Positions 43,233 through 54,263 are shown, numbered from the stretch's first letter. The stretch is 64,000 nt of DNA from Paraburkholderia sp. BL23I1N1 (GCF_003610295.1 NZ_RAPV01000001.1:2046001-2110000); one strand, 5' to 3'. Numbers and translations are program-made. Notes: generated by a model not told the origin, from the letters alone.

Positions 43233-46200
43233 ATGCGCGTGATATTCGCCGTGATCGGCACGGTGGTCGGGATGTTGGCCGCCTTGTCGAACGATTTCTC
43301 GATCGGCCTGGGTGCGCTGATGGGCGGGGTGGCCGGCTTTGCGCTTGCACGTCTGCTACAAAATCAGTCGCGGGGCGCCGCGAACGAACCCTCACCCAAA
43401 CTGGCGGCGACTGATGACCGGAACCCACCGGGCGGTTCATCCGGCGATCTGGCGGCGCGCGTCGAGCAACTCGAGCGCGAGATCGCCGGTCTGCGCGGTG
43501 AGATCCGCGAATTGCGGGCCAGCGTCGCCGGCGCATCGGCGACTGCCAACGTGGATGGCGAGGCTGCGCCGCTCGAACAGCTTCCGGCCGATGTCGCGCC
43601 GCTTCCCCATGCGATGCCGCCCGCGGCGGGGCAGGAGCTGCCTCACGAGTCTGAGGCAACACGGGCGCAACCGGCCGCTATGCGCTCGACGGTGGGCGCC
43701 AGTGTGGTCACGCCGCCCGCGTCGTTGCCGCCTTCGCCTTCGCCTTCGCCTTCGCTTTCCATCGAACCGCCGTCAGCCCAAACCCGGCCCACGCCACCAT
43801 CCCCGCCCACACCGCCGCGCGGTCCCGGTCTCGCCGAACGCCTCTACCAACGTGGCCGCGACTGGCTATTCGGCGGCAATACGGTCGTGCGGGTCGGCAT
43901 CGTCGTGCTGTTCTTCGGCATTGCGTTCCTGCTCAAATACGCGGCCGACAACAGCCTGCTGCCGGTCGAATTCCGCCTCGCCGGCGTAGCGCTTGCCGCG
44001 ACTGTCCTGCTCGTGCTCGGCTGGCGCATCGGCGAGCGCCGCGGCGCGTACGGGCTGATCTTGCAGGGTGGTGGCGTCGGCGCGCTCTACCTGACCGTAT
44101 TCGCGGCAACCAGGCTCTACCATTTGCTGCCGGCGGGCGCGGCGTTGCCGCTCATGATCGCGATCTGCGGCTTGAGCGCATTTCTGGCGGTGCGGCAGAA
44201 CGCGTCGTCGCTGGCCTTCATGGGCAGCGCGGGTGGCTTCCTCGCGCCGGTGCTCCTGTCGACGGGCGGCGGCAATCACGTGATGCTGTTCAGCTACTAC
44301 GCGCTGCTCAATACGGGCATTTTCGCGGTCGCCTGGTTCAAAGCGTGGCGGCCTCTGAATCTGCTGGGCTTCGTGTTCACGTTTTCGATCGGCGCCGTGT
44401 GGGGCGTGACGGCTTACCGGCCTGAGTTGCTAGCCAGCACCGAGCCGTTCCTGATCCTGTTCTTCCTGATGTACGTCGGCATCGCGTTGCTCTACGCGGT
44501 ACGCCGCGAGGTCGCGCTCAAGCATTATGTCGATGGCACCTTGGTGTTCGGCACGCCGCTCGTCGCGATCGGACTGCAAGCGGCGCTGATGAAAGGCACC
44601 GAATTCGGTCTCGCGTGGAGCGCGGTGGCGCTGGCCGCGTTGTACCTCGCAATTGCGGGTTGGCTGGCACCGCGGCGCGCGCGCCTCGACATGATGTTCG
44701 AGGCCATGCTCGCGCTGGCCGTGATCTTCGCCACGCTCGCCGTACCGCTCGCTTTCACCGGACCCACTACAAGCGCGACCTGGGCCATCGAAGGCGCCGC
44801 GATCACCTGGCTCGCAGTGCGTCAGCGACGCCTGAGCGCATTTGGCTTCGGCTTGCTGATGCAACTGGCTGCGGCAGGCGCGTATGGTGTCGGCATGCTC
44901 GCGCCGCAGATCGATGCCGCGCATGCGTGGCCGGTCCTGAACGGCGCGTACATTGCGACGGTGCTGATCGCGGTCGCAGGCGTCTTCACAGGATGGCGCT
45001 TGCATGGGCGCAGCGAAGCGGGCGCGTGGCACGCATGGATGCCGCAGATTGGCCTGGTCGCCAGTGTGTGGGGGCTGTTGTGGTGGGTATGTGGCGGTCT
45101 TCATGAAATCAACACGTACGTGCAGACGCATCTTGCGTATGACCGGGATCGGTTCGAGGCCGCCGCCTTTGCGCTGTTCGCCGTTCTAACGGCGTGGCTC
45201 GCGCACGGCGCGCAGCGCAAGCTGCGTTGGCCGCTCGCCGAACTGCCGGCGCTGGCGCTCGTACCTGTACTCGCTCTGCTGACGTTGAGTCTCTTCATGC
45301 TGGGCATGGCGCCGGTCAGCGGTTACGGCTGGCTGGTTTGCGCGGTCGTCGCGGTGTCTGCCTACGTGCTGCTGTGGCGTCAGCAGCGCGACGTCGGCGA
45401 TCGGGTGCTCGCTGCGCTGCACGTACTGATGTTCTGGACGGCCGGCGCACTCGTCGCGCTCGAAGGCTACTGGGGCCTGCGCGCCTACGTGCCGGAAGGC
45501 GCATGGAGCTGGAGCGCGTGGGCCTATGGCTTCGGCGTTTTGCTGCTGTTGGTGGCGGGCGTCGGGCACCGTTTGCGCTGGCCGGTTGCGCGCTTCGAGC
45601 TGGCTTATCAGGTGTGGGGCGCCGCGCCGCTCGCCGCCTTGCTGTGGATGTGGAGCATCGCGAGCGTGATGAGCGACGGCAGCGCCGCACCGCTGTTCTG
45701 GCTGCCGATCCTCAATCCGCTGGATGTGGCGCAGATCCTCGCGTTTATCGCCTGCGCGGTCTGGCTGCGCCGCCTGCGCACACTGGGCGTGCACTGGCAT
45801 CCGCGGACTTTCGACTACGCGGTGCTCGCCACGCTGTTCCTGTGGTTCAACGCGTTGTTGCTACGCACACTGCATCATCAGTTCCATGCAGCGTACGATG
45901 TCGATGCGGTACTGGCGTCGTTCAATTTTCAACAGGTGTTCCTGGTTGGCTGGAGCGCGTTTGCATTTGCCGGGTTGTGGCTCGCGCGTCGCGACAGCAT
46001 CGTGCGATTGTGCGCGGTCGCGTCGACGCCGCTCGTGCTGGTTATGTGGGCGTGGACGTTCTATGCGAACCTGACACAGGATGGCGGTGCGTGGGCGCGG
46101 CTGCCGCTGCTCAATCCGCTCGACCTGGTGCAGGCGGTGATTTTTGCATTGGCGTCGTTGTGGCTCGTGCGCATCCATCGCCTGGGCGTGCCGGTTGGCG

Positions 46201-46595
46201 AATACCGTGTACCGTTGCAGGTCGCCGTCGGCGTGACCGGATTCATCTGGCTCAACGCGATGCTGCTGCGCACGCTGCATCACTGGATCGGCGTGCCTTA
46301 TCAGCTTGGCGAGATGTCGCACTCGATGCTCGTGCAGGCTTCGGTGTCGGTGTTCTGGACGCTCTGCGCGTTGGCTATGATGGTCTGGGCGACCCGCCGG
46401 GCCAGCCGGATCTTCTGGTTTATCGGTGGCGGCCTGCTGGCGGTGACCGTCGTCAAGCTGTTCCTGTTCGACCTGTCGCACGTGACCGGTGTCGAGCGAA
46501 TCGTATCGTTCATCGGTATTGGTGTGATGTTGCTGTTGATCGGCTACTTCTCGCCGTTACCGCCCAAGGCGGCAGTTCTGGAAACTGAGCAATGA
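43233..46595 (+). CDS. DUF2339 domain-containing large membrane protein
   Basis: An 1120-residue protein. A short N-terminal helix is followed by a coiled-coil stretch ('LEREIAGLRGEIRELRASV', about 70-95) and a Pro/Ser-rich linker. Nearly the whole remaining length consists of many hydrophobic helices from residue 210 onward, starting 'LFGGNTVVRVGIVVLFFGIA', the usual DUF2339 beginning. Function is unknown; the protein is always polytopic. The ATG follows AAGAGGGATGCG. Its stop overlaps the ATG of the DUF3999 gene by four bases, so the two are translated together and probably act as a membrane pair. Confidence 0.9.
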   Translation: MRVIFAVIGTVVGMLAALSNDFSIGLGALMGGVAGFALARLLQNQSRGAANEPSPKLAATDDRNPPGGSSGDLAARVEQLEREIAGLRGEIRELRASVAGASATANVDGEAAPLEQLPADVAPLPHAMPPAAGQELPHESEATRAQPAAMRSTVGASVVTPPASLPPSPSPSPSLSIEPPSAQTRPTPPSPPTPPRGPGLAERLYQRGRDWLFGGNTVVRVGIVVLFFGIAFLLKYAADNSLLPVEFRLAGVALAATVLLVLGWRIGERRGAYGLILQGGGVGALYLTVFAATRLYHLLPAGAALPLMIAICGLSAFLAVRQNASSLAFMGSAGGFLAPVLLSTGGGNHVMLFSYYALLNTGIFAVAWFKAWRPLNLLGFVFTFSIGAVWGVTAYRPELLASTEPFLILFFLMYVGIALLYAVRREVALKHYVDGTLVFGTPLVAIGLQAALMKGTEFGLAWSAVALAALYLAIAGWLAPRRARLDMMFEAMLALAVIFATLAVPLAFTGPTTSATWAIEGAAITWLAVRQRRLSAFGFGLLMQLAAAGAYGVGMLAPQIDAAHAWPVLNGAYIATVLIAVAGVFTGWRLHGRSEAGAWHAWMPQIGLVASVWGLLWWVCGGLHEINTYVQTHLAYDRDRFEAAAFALFAVLTAWLAHGAQRKLRWPLAELPALALVPVLALLTLSLFMLGMAPVSGYGWLVCAVVAVSAYVLLWRQQRDVGDRVLAALHVLMFWTAGALVALEGYWGLRAYVPEGAWSWSAWAYGFGVLLLLVAGVGHRLRWPVARFELAYQVWGAAPLAALLWMWSIASVMSDGSAAPLFWLPILNPLDVAQILAFIACAVWLRRLRTLGVHWHPRTFDYAVLATLFLWFNALLLRTLHHQFHAAYDVDAVLASFNFQQVFLVGWSAFAFAGLWLARRDSIVRLCAVASTPLVLVMWAWTFYANLTQDGGAWARLPLLNPLDLVQAVIFALASLWLVRIHRLGVPVGEYRVPLQVAVGVTGFIWLNAMLLRTLHHWIGVPYQLGEMSHSMLVQASVSVFWTLCALAMMVWATRRASRIFWFIGGGLLAVTVVKLFLFDLSHVTGVERIVSFIGIGVMLLLIGYFSPLPPKAAVLETEQ

Positions 46596-48142
46596 AGCGT
46601 GTCCTGATAGTGACGGGGTGGTGTCTTGCGATCCCGGCCGTGTGGGTCTCGACCGCGGCCGTCGCGGCCGATCGGTTCGCGCAGCGCTTTGCGCTCGAAC
46701 TCGAGAGCGGCGCCGCCTATTACAGCGTGACGCTTCCGGCTGCCGTCTACGCCGCCAGCCAGCGCGCCGATCTCGGCGACATGCGCGTGTTCAATGGCGC
46801 CGGCGAACCTGTGCCGTATTCGCTCGACACACCGCGCGAGCCTTCCCGCGCTCAGGCCACCGTGCGTCCGGTGCGCTGGTTTCCCTTGCCGTCCGCCGCT
46901 CCCGGCAGCACTGGCGCGCCGCTCGGCGTGACGATTGCCGCCGACGGGTCGCTGCGTGCGACATCCGCGCCACCCGACCGCGCGCAACACGACACCGACC
47001 TGATCGACGTCGCGCGCGAAACGCGGAAGGAGGCGCAGGTCGACGCATTGGTCGTCCATGTGCGTGACGACAATTACCAGGGGCGCGTCAGCGTCGAATC
47101 GAGTGACGATTTGCGCAACTGGCAACCCGCCGGCGAGGCGCAATTGCTCAAGGTGAGCTACAACGGCAGCACGCTGAGCCAGGACCGCATCGAGCTCAAC
47201 GGCATGCGCGCACGTTACCTGCGGTTGCACTGGCTCGACGGTGCGCCGTACGTCGAGTCAATCGATGCTCAGGTGCAGTCGGCCGGCGCCGACAACGCAC
47301 AGCGCGCGGATACGCAACGGGAATGGCGGGCAGGCATCGTTGCCCGTCCGGGTCCGAAAGACGGCGAGTACTACTTCGATACCGGCGGGCCTTTTCCGGT
47401 CGATCGTTTGCGCCTGAATCTGCCGCAGCCGAATACCGTGGCGCCCGCTGTCGTCTACTCGCGCACGGGATTGGAGGCGGCGTGGAAAGACGTATCGAGC
47501 GCGACACTGTTCAGGCTGCACAACGGGACGGTGGAGCAAAGCAATCCATCGCTCGAACTGGCGCCCGACACGGATCGTCAGTGGCGCGTGGTGGTCGACA
47601 CGCGCAATGGCGGTTTGGGAAGCGGCACATTGACCGTCGGCGCGGGCTGGCGTCCGGCGACACTTACCTTCGTCGCGCGCGGGGCCCCGCCTTTTACGCT
47701 GGCAGTGGGGAGTGCGGCCGCGGTGTCGTCGGCGGTAAGCCGGGCGGATCTGTTGATGGGAGCGTCGTCGGTCGCCGTCACGGCTCGACTGGGCGAGGCG
47801 CTGTCCGTTGGGCCGGACGGCGATGCGCAGTCGCCGGGCAAAGACCCGGGAGCGATGCGGCGCTATATGTTGTGGACGGCCTTGTTGCTGGCCGTCGCCT
47901 CGCTCGGTGCGATCGCATGGCGGCTTGCGCGCGGCGCTCGGGTCCAGGCCGGGGCACAGGCAGGCGGTGTGGCTCGGGGTGTGGCCGATGGTGGCGGTGA
48001 AGCCGGTGGCGCTGGAGGAACGGGTGGAGCGGGTGGGCTGGCTGGTGATGTGCCTGGTGGGTCAGGCGCGGCAAGCGCCACCGTAACCGCGAAGGATGCA
48101 GGCACCGCCGACGCCGACGATCAAAGCACCGGAAAGAACTGA
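46592..48142 (+). CDS. DUF3999 domain-containing membrane-anchored periplasmic protein
   Basis: A 516-residue protein with a signal peptide (residues about 1-25, 'AVAA'), a beta-rich periplasmic body, one C-terminal membrane helix (about 424-445, 'LWTALLLAVASLGAIAWRL') and a Gly/Ala-rich tail. The DUF3999 family has no assigned function; it is regularly encoded next to DUF2339, here with a four-base ATGA overlap. The tail from about residue 450 is low-complexity glycine-rich sequence. The following 200 bases contain no gene. Confidence 0.87.
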   Translation: MKRVLIVTGWCLAIPAVWVSTAAVAADRFAQRFALELESGAAYYSVTLPAAVYAASQRADLGDMRVFNGAGEPVPYSLDTPREPSRAQATVRPVRWFPLPSAAPGSTGAPLGVTIAADGSLRATSAPPDRAQHDTDLIDVARETRKEAQVDALVVHVRDDNYQGRVSVESSDDLRNWQPAGEAQLLKVSYNGSTLSQDRIELNGMRARYLRLHWLDGAPYVESIDAQVQSAGADNAQRADTQREWRAGIVARPGPKDGEYYFDTGGPFPVDRLRLNLPQPNTVAPAVVYSRTGLEAAWKDVSSATLFRLHNGTVEQSNPSLELAPDTDRQWRVVVDTRNGGLGSGTLTVGAGWRPATLTFVARGAPPFTLAVGSAAAVSSAVSRADLLMGASSVAVTARLGEALSVGPDGDAQSPGKDPGAMRRYMLWTALLLAVASLGAIAWRLARGARVQAGAQAGGVARGVADGGGEAGGAGGTGGAGGLAGDVPGGSGAASATVTAKDAGTADADDQSTGKN

Positions 48143-48347
48143 CTTCGGCGCGGGCGTATTTCGGCGCTAAAGATTGTACGGAACCGTGAGATTGGAACGC
48201 ACCGAGGGACTGCACGGCGGAGCCGGATTGCGAAGCGAGGAACCGCGATGCGCGGAGAAATCGCGTAACGTTAATATGAATCGCGCAACGTCAAAACGTC
48301 ACACAGCGCTGTAAGTCGGCTCGCCGCTAGCGATGGCGCGCCGTTGC

Positions 48348-48800
48348 TTATTCCTCTCGCTCCGACATCGTGTTGATGATCTTGTCGAGCGCGTGACCGA
48401 ATGCGAGCTTTTCCTCATCCTCGAGACAGTCGAACAGATCTCCGTTCCACTTGCGCGCGATCGGCATCACTTTGCGATAAAGCGCGCGACCCTCAGGGGT
48501 CAACGACACCAGCACGACGCGGCCGTCTTCAGCGCTCGGCTCGCGCTTCACGAGCCCTTGCTTGATCAACGCCTCAGCTGCGCGGCTCGCCTGACTCTTG
48601 TCGAGGTTGGCGTGCCGCGCCAGTTCCATGATCGAAAACGGTCCGAACGAGCCCACCGACGCAATCACCCGCGCTTCAGGCAAGGTCACGCCAAGTTTGT
48701 CCTGATAGCGTTCGCTGATGCCACGCTCGGCGAGTTTGTTCAGAACATGCAGACGGTACGTCAGGAACTGTTCGAGTCCGGTTTTGGCGGAGGCCTTCAT
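48348..48800 (-). CDS. MarR-family transcriptional regulator
   Basis: A 150-residue winged-helix regulator. The HTH core reads 'GPFSIMELARHANLDKSQAS' and is followed by the wing 'VKREPSAEDGRVVLVSLTPEG', both typical of MarR. Such proteins are dimeric repressors released by phenolic or oxidant ligands. The ATG at 48800 is chosen; the frame is open up to 48851. The 65-base gap to the upstream glycerate kinase gene suggests co-transcription, but the target is unknown. Confidence 0.88.
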   Translation of the reverse strand: MKASAKTGLEQFLTYRLHVLNKLAERGISERYQDKLGVTLPEARVIASVGSFGPFSIMELARHANLDKSQASRAAEALIKQGLVKREPSAEDGRVVLVSLTPEGRALYRKVMPIARKWNGDLFDCLEDEEKLAFGHALDKIINTMSEREE

Positions 48801-48864
48801 GGTCGTCCCGTGATGAGTGGCGCGGTCGTGGCGCTGTGATTGTTGCCGCAACCGCCCCCACCGG

Positions 48865-50010
48865 TCAACGCGCGCCGTATTTCAGGCGTGTCAACTGTTC
48901 GGCCGCGTCGGCAAGCAAACGTGCCGCGTCGCGAATCGCAACCTCGAGAGTGATCGGCCCGGGCGCTGGCGAGAAGCAGCCGCTGAAATATTCGGCGAGG
49001 CGCGGTAGCGCTGCGGAGTCGACCGCGCCGGAGAGCAGCGTGGCCGGCACACCCGCTGCCTGCGCATGACGGCAAGCGATGAACGGCGCCTTGCCGTGCA
49101 GCGTTTGCACGTCCGAGCGGCCTTCGCCGGTAATCAGCCAGTTCGCGCCTTGAAGCGCCGCGTCGAGACCAATCTGCCGCGCGACGGTTTCCGCACCCGG
49201 CTCGAACTGTGCGCCCAGCATGTGCAGCGCGAAGCCGAGACCGCCGGCCGCACCCGCGCCGGGTTGGTCGCGTGCCGTGCGTCCCAGCGCTGCTTCGAGC
49301 AGGTCTGCAAAGCGGGCGAGGGCGGCGTCGATCGGGGCGACCTGTTCCGGCTTCACCCCCTTTTGCGGTCCGAACACGGCGGTTGCGCCATGCTCGCCGG
49401 TCAGTGGATTGTCCACATCCGACATGCCGACGAACTGCGTCTCCGCGAGGCGGGCGTCCAGTTGCGACACGTCGAGGCGCGCCACGCGGGCGAGTTGTTC
49501 GGGCGTGGCGTCGAGTTCCTTGCCTTGTGCGTCGAAAAGTTTCAGGCCGAGACCGGCCAGCAAGCCGGCGCCGCCGTCGTTCGTGCTGCTGCCGCCAAGC
49601 GCAACGAAAAAGCGCCGCACGCCCGCATCGAGCAGAACGCCAATCGCTTCGCCCATGCCGCGCGTGCTGCGCGCCTCAACCGGCACGCCCATCCCGACCG
49701 GATCGGTAATGCCGACGATTTCCGCTGTTTCGATAATCGCGCTGCCATCCGCAAGCAGGCCCGTCAGTGCCTCGCGCACCGGGCCGGCCGCGCCGCGCAC
49801 GCTCAGCTTGCGGCGCTCGCCGCCGCTCGTGAGCATGGCGTCGAGCGTGCCTTCGCCGCCGTCGGCCATCGGGCAGATGCGCACGGTGGCATCCGGCCGC
49901 GCGCGCTGAATGCCGGACGCAATCGCCTGCGCGACCTGTTCCGCGCTAAGCGAACCTTTGAAGGAATCGGGAGCAATGACGACGACAGGCGAGGACGGCA
50001 AATTCGGCAT
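48865..50010 (-). CDS. Glycerate kinase (GarK/GlxK type I)
   Basis: A 381-residue glycerate kinase. The N-terminal 'IAPDSFKGSLSAEQVAQAI', the central 'PMADGGEGTLDAM', 'VALGGSSTNDGGAGLL' and the late 'ITGEGRSDVQTLHGKAP' are all family hallmarks. It phosphorylates D-glycerate (to 2- or 3-phosphoglycerate) in glyoxylate or sugar-acid use. The start 'MPNLPSS' at 50010 is the natural one. It is upstream of a MarR gene on the same strand. No tartronate semialdehyde reductase is adjacent. Confidence 0.9.
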   Translation of the reverse strand: MPNLPSSPVVVIAPDSFKGSLSAEQVAQAIASGIQRARPDATVRICPMADGGEGTLDAMLTSGGERRKLSVRGAAGPVREALTGLLADGSAIIETAEIVGITDPVGMGVPVEARSTRGMGEAIGVLLDAGVRRFFVALGGSSTNDGGAGLLAGLGLKLFDAQGKELDATPEQLARVARLDVSQLDARLAETQFVGMSDVDNPLTGEHGATAVFGPQKGVKPEQVAPIDAALARFADLLEAALGRTARDQPGAGAAGGLGFALHMLGAQFEPGAETVARQIGLDAALQGANWLITGEGRSDVQTLHGKAPFIACRHAQAAGVPATLLSGAVDSAALPRLAEYFSGCFSPAPGPITLEVAIRDAARLLADAAEQLTRLKYGAR

Positions 50011-50583
50011 GGTGTCTCTGAATGGTTGGAGTCGTTGCGAGGGCGGGTGAAATGAACAGATGCAGGCGCAGCCCCGAGCGCGCCCATTAGCTTATCAGCA
50101 TGGGCGTGCCGACTGAATATGTCGAATGGCATAGCCGGGATTGTCCGCGGGAAGGCGAGCGGGAATCGGGCGTGGCAAGCGCGGCGCTTTTGGCCATGCG
50201 GCGCGTTTTCGCAGAAGTTGCACCGATGAAAGGGACCGTTCAACCGCGGCAAGCAGGCTGGAAGCTGTCAGGAGATGGGCGCAATGCAAGTACGAAACAG
50301 TCACCGGGCGAGCCGCAAAGCGGTAAAAAACTGCGCGGAAAGCGGCCTGAACCCCGATAAAAACGCGCGCAATCATCGAATCCCGGCTAAGCGTGCAAAT
50401 AGTTTGCTAAAATATTCGGCTCTTTGGACCCAACCGTGCTGCCGGCGCCCTGCAAGCCCGCGGCGCAGGCACGCAATCGATGCTAAACGGCGCGAACGCA
50501 ACATAGGCGACATCGCGCGGCATCGAAAAGCGGCACGGAGAAGATAACTGATTCGCTCGAATAATTTTAGGACGATTGAAGCC
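50011..50583. other. Intergenic region between divergent glycerate kinase and tig
   Basis: 573 bases in which I find no convincing gene. Short frames such as 50100-50360 lack domain or codon signals. The stretch 'TTTGCTAAAATATTCGG' near 50404 looks like the -10 region of the tig promoter, and its AT-richness supports that. The other end must contain the glycerate kinase promoter. Confidence 0.4.
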
Positions 50584-51930
50584 ATGGCTAACGTTGTTGA
50601 GAACCTCGGCAAGCTCGAACGCCGCGTAACGATTTCCCTGCCGAAGGACACTGTGCAGAAGGAAGTGGATTCGCGTATCCGTCAACTCGCGAAGAATGTG
50701 CGCATGCCGGGTTTCCGCCCGGGCAAGGTGCCGCTCAAGATGGTGACGCAACAGTATTCGGGCCAGGTGGAAGCCGAAGTGCTGAGCGACAAGGTCGGCA
50801 AGGAATTTTTCGACATCAGCCGCACCGAAAACCTGCGTGTTGCCGGTCAGCCGAGCTTCGCGCCGAAGGCCGACGCTACTGAAGGCGACTACGCGTTCGA
50901 CGCGACCTTCGAGGTGTATCCGGAAGTGAAGCTGGGCGACGTCGCCGCAGCTGAAATCGAACGCACCACGACCACCATCAGCGAAGCGGAAATCGACCGT
51001 ACGCTGGACATCCTGCGCAAACAGCGCGTGCACTTCCACGCTCGCGGCGAATCCGGCGAGCACGGCGACGGCGGCGCGGACACGGCGGCTAAAGACGGCG
51101 ATCGCGTGACGGTCGACTTCGTGGGCAAGATCGAGGGTGAAGTGTTCCAAGGCGGCAGCGCTGAAGACTTCGCATTCGTCCTGGGCGAAGGCCGCATGCT
51201 GCCGGAATTCGAAAAGGCGGCGCTCGGCCTGAAGGTCGGCGAGGCGAAGGAATTCGACCTGGCTTTCCCGGCTGACTATCACGGCAAGGACGTCGCAGGC
51301 AAGACCGCGCAATTCACGATCACGATGAAGAAGATCGAGTGGCCGCACCTGCCGGAAATCGACGCTGAATTCGCGAAGTCGCTCGGTATCGAAGACGGCG
51401 ATCTGGTCAAGATGCGCGCTGAGATCAAAGACAATCTCGAACGCGAAGCGAAGCGCCGCACGCAAGCTATCGTCAAAAACCAGGTCATGGACGCGCTCCT
51501 GAAGATCTCGGAACTCGACGTGCCGAACGCGCTGATCGCACAAGATCAGGAACGTCTGGTCGGCATGGCTCGTCAGGACCTCGAGCAACGTGGCGTGCCG
51601 AACGCGGCTGACGCACCGATCCCGGCTGAAATGTTCAAGGAACAGGCTGAGCGTCGCGTGAAGCTGGGCCTCGTGCTGGCCGAACTGGTCAAGGTCAATG
51701 AGCTGCAAGCCAAGCCGGAGCAGATTCGTGCCGAAGTCGACGAATTCGCGAAAAGCTACGAAGACCCGAAGGAAGTCGTCCGCTGGTATTATTCCAATCA
51801 GCAACGTCTTGCAGAAATGGAAGCGTACGTCGTTGAAGCCAACGTCGTCGATTTCGTCCTCAGCAAGGCCAAGGTGACGGACAAGGAAGTAAGCTTCGAA
51901 GAACTGGCAAGCGCAACGGCGCAAGCATAA
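50584..51930 (+). CDS. tig: Trigger factor, ribosome-associated chaperone
   Basis: A 448-residue trigger factor. The N-terminal ribosome-binding domain carries the signature 'GFRPGKVP'. A central FKBP-type prolyl isomerase domain (about 165-250, '[16 protein letters not shown]', '[18 protein letters not shown]') and a helical C-terminal chaperone domain follow. It binds nascent chains at the ribosome exit. Length and order are standard. It opens the conserved tig-clpP-clpX-lon cluster. A strong terminator follows. Confidence 0.96.
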   Translation: MANVVENLGKLERRVTISLPKDTVQKEVDSRIRQLAKNVRMPGFRPGKVPLKMVTQQYSGQVEAEVLSDKVGKEFFDISRTENLRVAGQPSFAPKADATEGDYAFDATFEVYPEVKLGDVAAAEIERTTTTISEAEIDRTLDILRKQRVHFHARGESGEHGDGGADTAAKDGDRVTVDFVGKIEGEVFQGGSAEDFAFVLGEGRMLPEFEKAALGLKVGEAKEFDLAFPADYHGKDVAGKTAQFTITMKKIEWPHLPEIDAEFAKSLGIEDGDLVKMRAEIKDNLEREAKRRTQAIVKNQVMDALLKISELDVPNALIAQDQERLVGMARQDLEQRGVPNAADAPIPAEMFKEQAERRVKLGLVLAELVKVNELQAKPEQIRAEVDEFAKSYEDPKEVVRWYYSNQQRLAEMEAYVVEANVVDFVLSKAKVTDKEVSFEELASATAQA

Positions 51931-51940
51931 GCGTCGCTGC

Positions 51941-51986
51941 AACGGCGTGCCGGCTGTCGGAGCGACGGCTCGCACGCCGTTTTTTT
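51941..51986 (+). terminator. Intrinsic terminator of tig
   Basis: AACGGCGTGC and GCACGCCGTT form a 10-bp stem around a long loop and are followed by seven T. It separates tig from clpP, which would then need its own promoter in the remaining 150 bases. Confidence 0.85.
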
Positions 51987-52136
51987 GTGCTGTGAAAGTA
52001 CGTTGCGTTTTGCATGGCGCGTTTTACACAGCGCCGCACACGGCGTTCGCACTGATCGCGCACTTGAATACGGGGTCGTCGACCACACCTGTCTAGCATC
52101 TAATATTTAGAATATTTCCAGACAAGGATCCATTGC

Positions 52137-52790
52137 ATGACCTTTCGCGCCCAAATGCTGGACACGTTGACCTCCCAGTCGTCGCGGGATCTCGAAGCGC
52201 AGGCGCTCGGACTGGTGCCGATCGTCGTGGAAACGAGCGGCCGCGGCGAGCGCTCGTATGACATCTATTCGCGTCTGCTGAAGGAACGCATCGTGTTTCT
52301 GGTCGGCGAAGTGAACGACCAGACGGCCAACCTCGTCGTCGCGCAAATGTTGTTCCTTGAAAGCGAAAATCCGGACAAGGACATCAGCTTCTACATCAAC
52401 AGCCCGGGCGGTTCGGTTTCGGCCGGGATGGCGATCTACGATACGATGCAGTTCATCAAGCCGGACGTGTCGACACTGTGCATGGGCCTCGCCGCCAGCA
52501 TGGGCGCATTCCTGCTGGCGGCCGGCGCAAAGGGCAAGCGTTTTGCGCTGCCGAATTCACGCGTGATGATTCACCAGCCGCTGGGCGGCGCGCGCGGCCA
52601 GGCGTCGGACATCGAAATTCAGGCGCGCGAAATCCTGTACCTGAAGGAACGGCTGAATCATCTGCTCGCGCATCACACCGGCCAACCCGTCGAGCGTATC
52701 GCACGCGACACCGACCGGGACAATTTCATGTCCGGCGATGACGCGCAAGCCTACGGTCTGGTTGACCAGGTGGCGCACAAGCGTCCTTGA
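52137..52790 (+). CDS. clpP: ATP-dependent Clp protease proteolytic subunit
   Basis: A 217-residue serine protease subunit. The catalytic triad is visible as Ser121 in '[14 protein letters not shown]', His146 in 'VMIHQPLGG' and Asp195 in 'RDTDRDNF'. It forms the two-ring proteolytic chamber fed by ClpX, whose gene follows 182 bases downstream. A short N-terminal extension precedes the mature start 'LGLVPIVVE', probably removed by self-cleavage. CAAGGA precedes the ATG. Confidence 0.97.
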   Translation: MTFRAQMLDTLTSQSSRDLEAQALGLVPIVVETSGRGERSYDIYSRLLKERIVFLVGEVNDQTANLVVAQMLFLESENPDKDISFYINSPGGSVSAGMAIYDTMQFIKPDVSTLCMGLAASMGAFLLAAGAKGKRFALPNSRVMIHQPLGGARGQASDIEIQAREILYLKERLNHLLAHHTGQPVERIARDTDRDNFMSGDDAQAYGLVDQVAHKRP

Positions 52791-52972
52791 ACTGGTGGGG
52801 CCTTGCCCCAAAAGGGGTGAGGCCGTCATCGGATCGATTGTGAAATAATCAAGACTCGTCCGAGCGCCTGCGGCAAACGCCGTCACCTTGGCTCAAGCCC
52901 TGCCGCGCCCAAACTGCGTGGCCAGGGCAAACGGCGTATCATGTAATCGAGTGTCCGGAGGCTCACACATCT

Positions 52973-54244
52973 ATGGCGGACAAGAAAAGTTCTAACAGCG
53001 AAAAGCTGTTGTATTGCTCGTTCTGCGGCAAGAGCCAGCATGAAGTCAAAAAGCTGATTGCAGGCCCGTCGGTGTTCATCTGTGATGAATGTATTGACCT
53101 GTGCAACGAAATCATCCGTGACGAGGCTGCAGGCGCGGGCATTGAAGCGGGCTTGTCCAAGTCCGATCTGCCGAGCCCGCAGGAAATCCGTGAAATCCTC
53201 GACCAGTACGTGATCGGTCAGGAGCGCGCGAAGAAGATTCTCGCGGTTGCGGTGTACAACCACTACAAGCGTCTCAAGCACCTCGACAAGAAAGACGAGA
53301 TCGAGCTGTCCAAGAGCAACATTCTGCTGATCGGCCCGACCGGTTCCGGCAAGACCTTGCTCGCGCAGACGCTTGCGCGCCTTCTGAACGTCCCGTTCGT
53401 CATTGCCGATGCAACGACGCTGACGGAAGCCGGCTATGTCGGCGAAGACGTCGAGAACATCATCCAGAAGCTGCTGCAAAACTGCAATTACGAAGTCGAC
53501 AAGGCCCAGCGCGGCATTGTCTACATCGACGAAATCGACAAGATCAGCCGCAAGTCCGACAACCCTTCTATTACCCGTGACGTGTCGGGCGAAGGCGTCC
53601 AACAGGCCTTGTTGAAGCTGGTTGAGGGCACGATGGCATCGGTTCCGCCGCAGGGTGGCCGTAAGCATCCGAATCAGGACTTCATCCAGGTCGACACCAC
53701 CAACATTCTGTTCATTTGCGGTGGCGCATTCGACGGCCTCGAGAAGGTCATCGTCGACCGTACCGAGAAGACTGGTATCGGCTTCGGCGCAAGCGTGAAG
53801 AGCAAGCAGGACCGCGACGCCGGCGAAGTGCTGCGCGAAGTGGAGCCGGAAGATCTGATCAAGTTCGGTCTGATTCCTGAGCTGATCGGCCGTCTGCCGG
53901 TGGTGGCTACGCTCGGCAAGCTCGATGAAGTGGCCTTGATGAAGATCCTCGTCGAACCGAAGAACGCCTTGGTGAAGCAATACCACAAGCTGTTCAACAT
54001 GGAACGCGTCGAGCTCGAAATTCGCCCGGCTGCATTGCAGGCTGTTGCGCGTAAGGCGATCCGTCGCAAGACGGGTGCCCGGGGTCTGCGTTCGATCCTC
54101 GAACAGGCGTTGCTTGATGTGATGTATGACCTGCCGCAAATGAAAGGCGTTAGCAAGGTCATCATCGACGACAACGTGATTGACGGCGACGGCAAGCCGC
54201 TGCTGATCTACGAAGACGCGCCCAAAGTGGCGGGTTCGAACTGA
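52973..54244 (+). CDS. clpX: ATP-dependent Clp protease ATPase subunit ClpX
   Basis: A 423-residue AAA+ unfoldase. The N-terminal zinc-binding domain has Cys15, Cys18, Cys37 and Cys40. Walker A is GPTGSGKT (121-128), Walker B is 'IVYIDEIDK', the pore loop is 'GYVGED', and sensor II is 'TGARGLRS'. It recognises and threads substrates into ClpP. CCGGAGG lies upstream of the ATG. The gene closes at an intrinsic terminator before lon. Confidence 0.97.
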   Translation: MADKKSSNSEKLLYCSFCGKSQHEVKKLIAGPSVFICDECIDLCNEIIRDEAAGAGIEAGLSKSDLPSPQEIREILDQYVIGQERAKKILAVAVYNHYKRLKHLDKKDEIELSKSNILLIGPTGSGKTLLAQTLARLLNVPFVIADATTLTEAGYVGEDVENIIQKLLQNCNYEVDKAQRGIVYIDEIDKISRKSDNPSITRDVSGEGVQQALLKLVEGTMASVPPQGGRKHPNQDFIQVDTTNILFICGGAFDGLEKVIVDRTEKTGIGFGASVKSKQDRDAGEVLREVEPEDLIKFGLIPELIGRLPVVATLGKLDEVALMKILVEPKNALVKQYHKLFNMERVELEIRPAALQAVARKAIRRKTGARGLRSILEQALLDVMYDLPQMKGVSKVIIDDNVIDGDGKPLLIYEDAPKVAGSN

Positions 54245-54263
54245 TCGGCTTTCGGGTACTGCA

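Noticed and set aside
50100..50360. 86-residue plus-strand frame between glycerate kinase and tig
   Set aside because: No ribosome-binding site or family resemblance; composition fits non-coding leader sequence.
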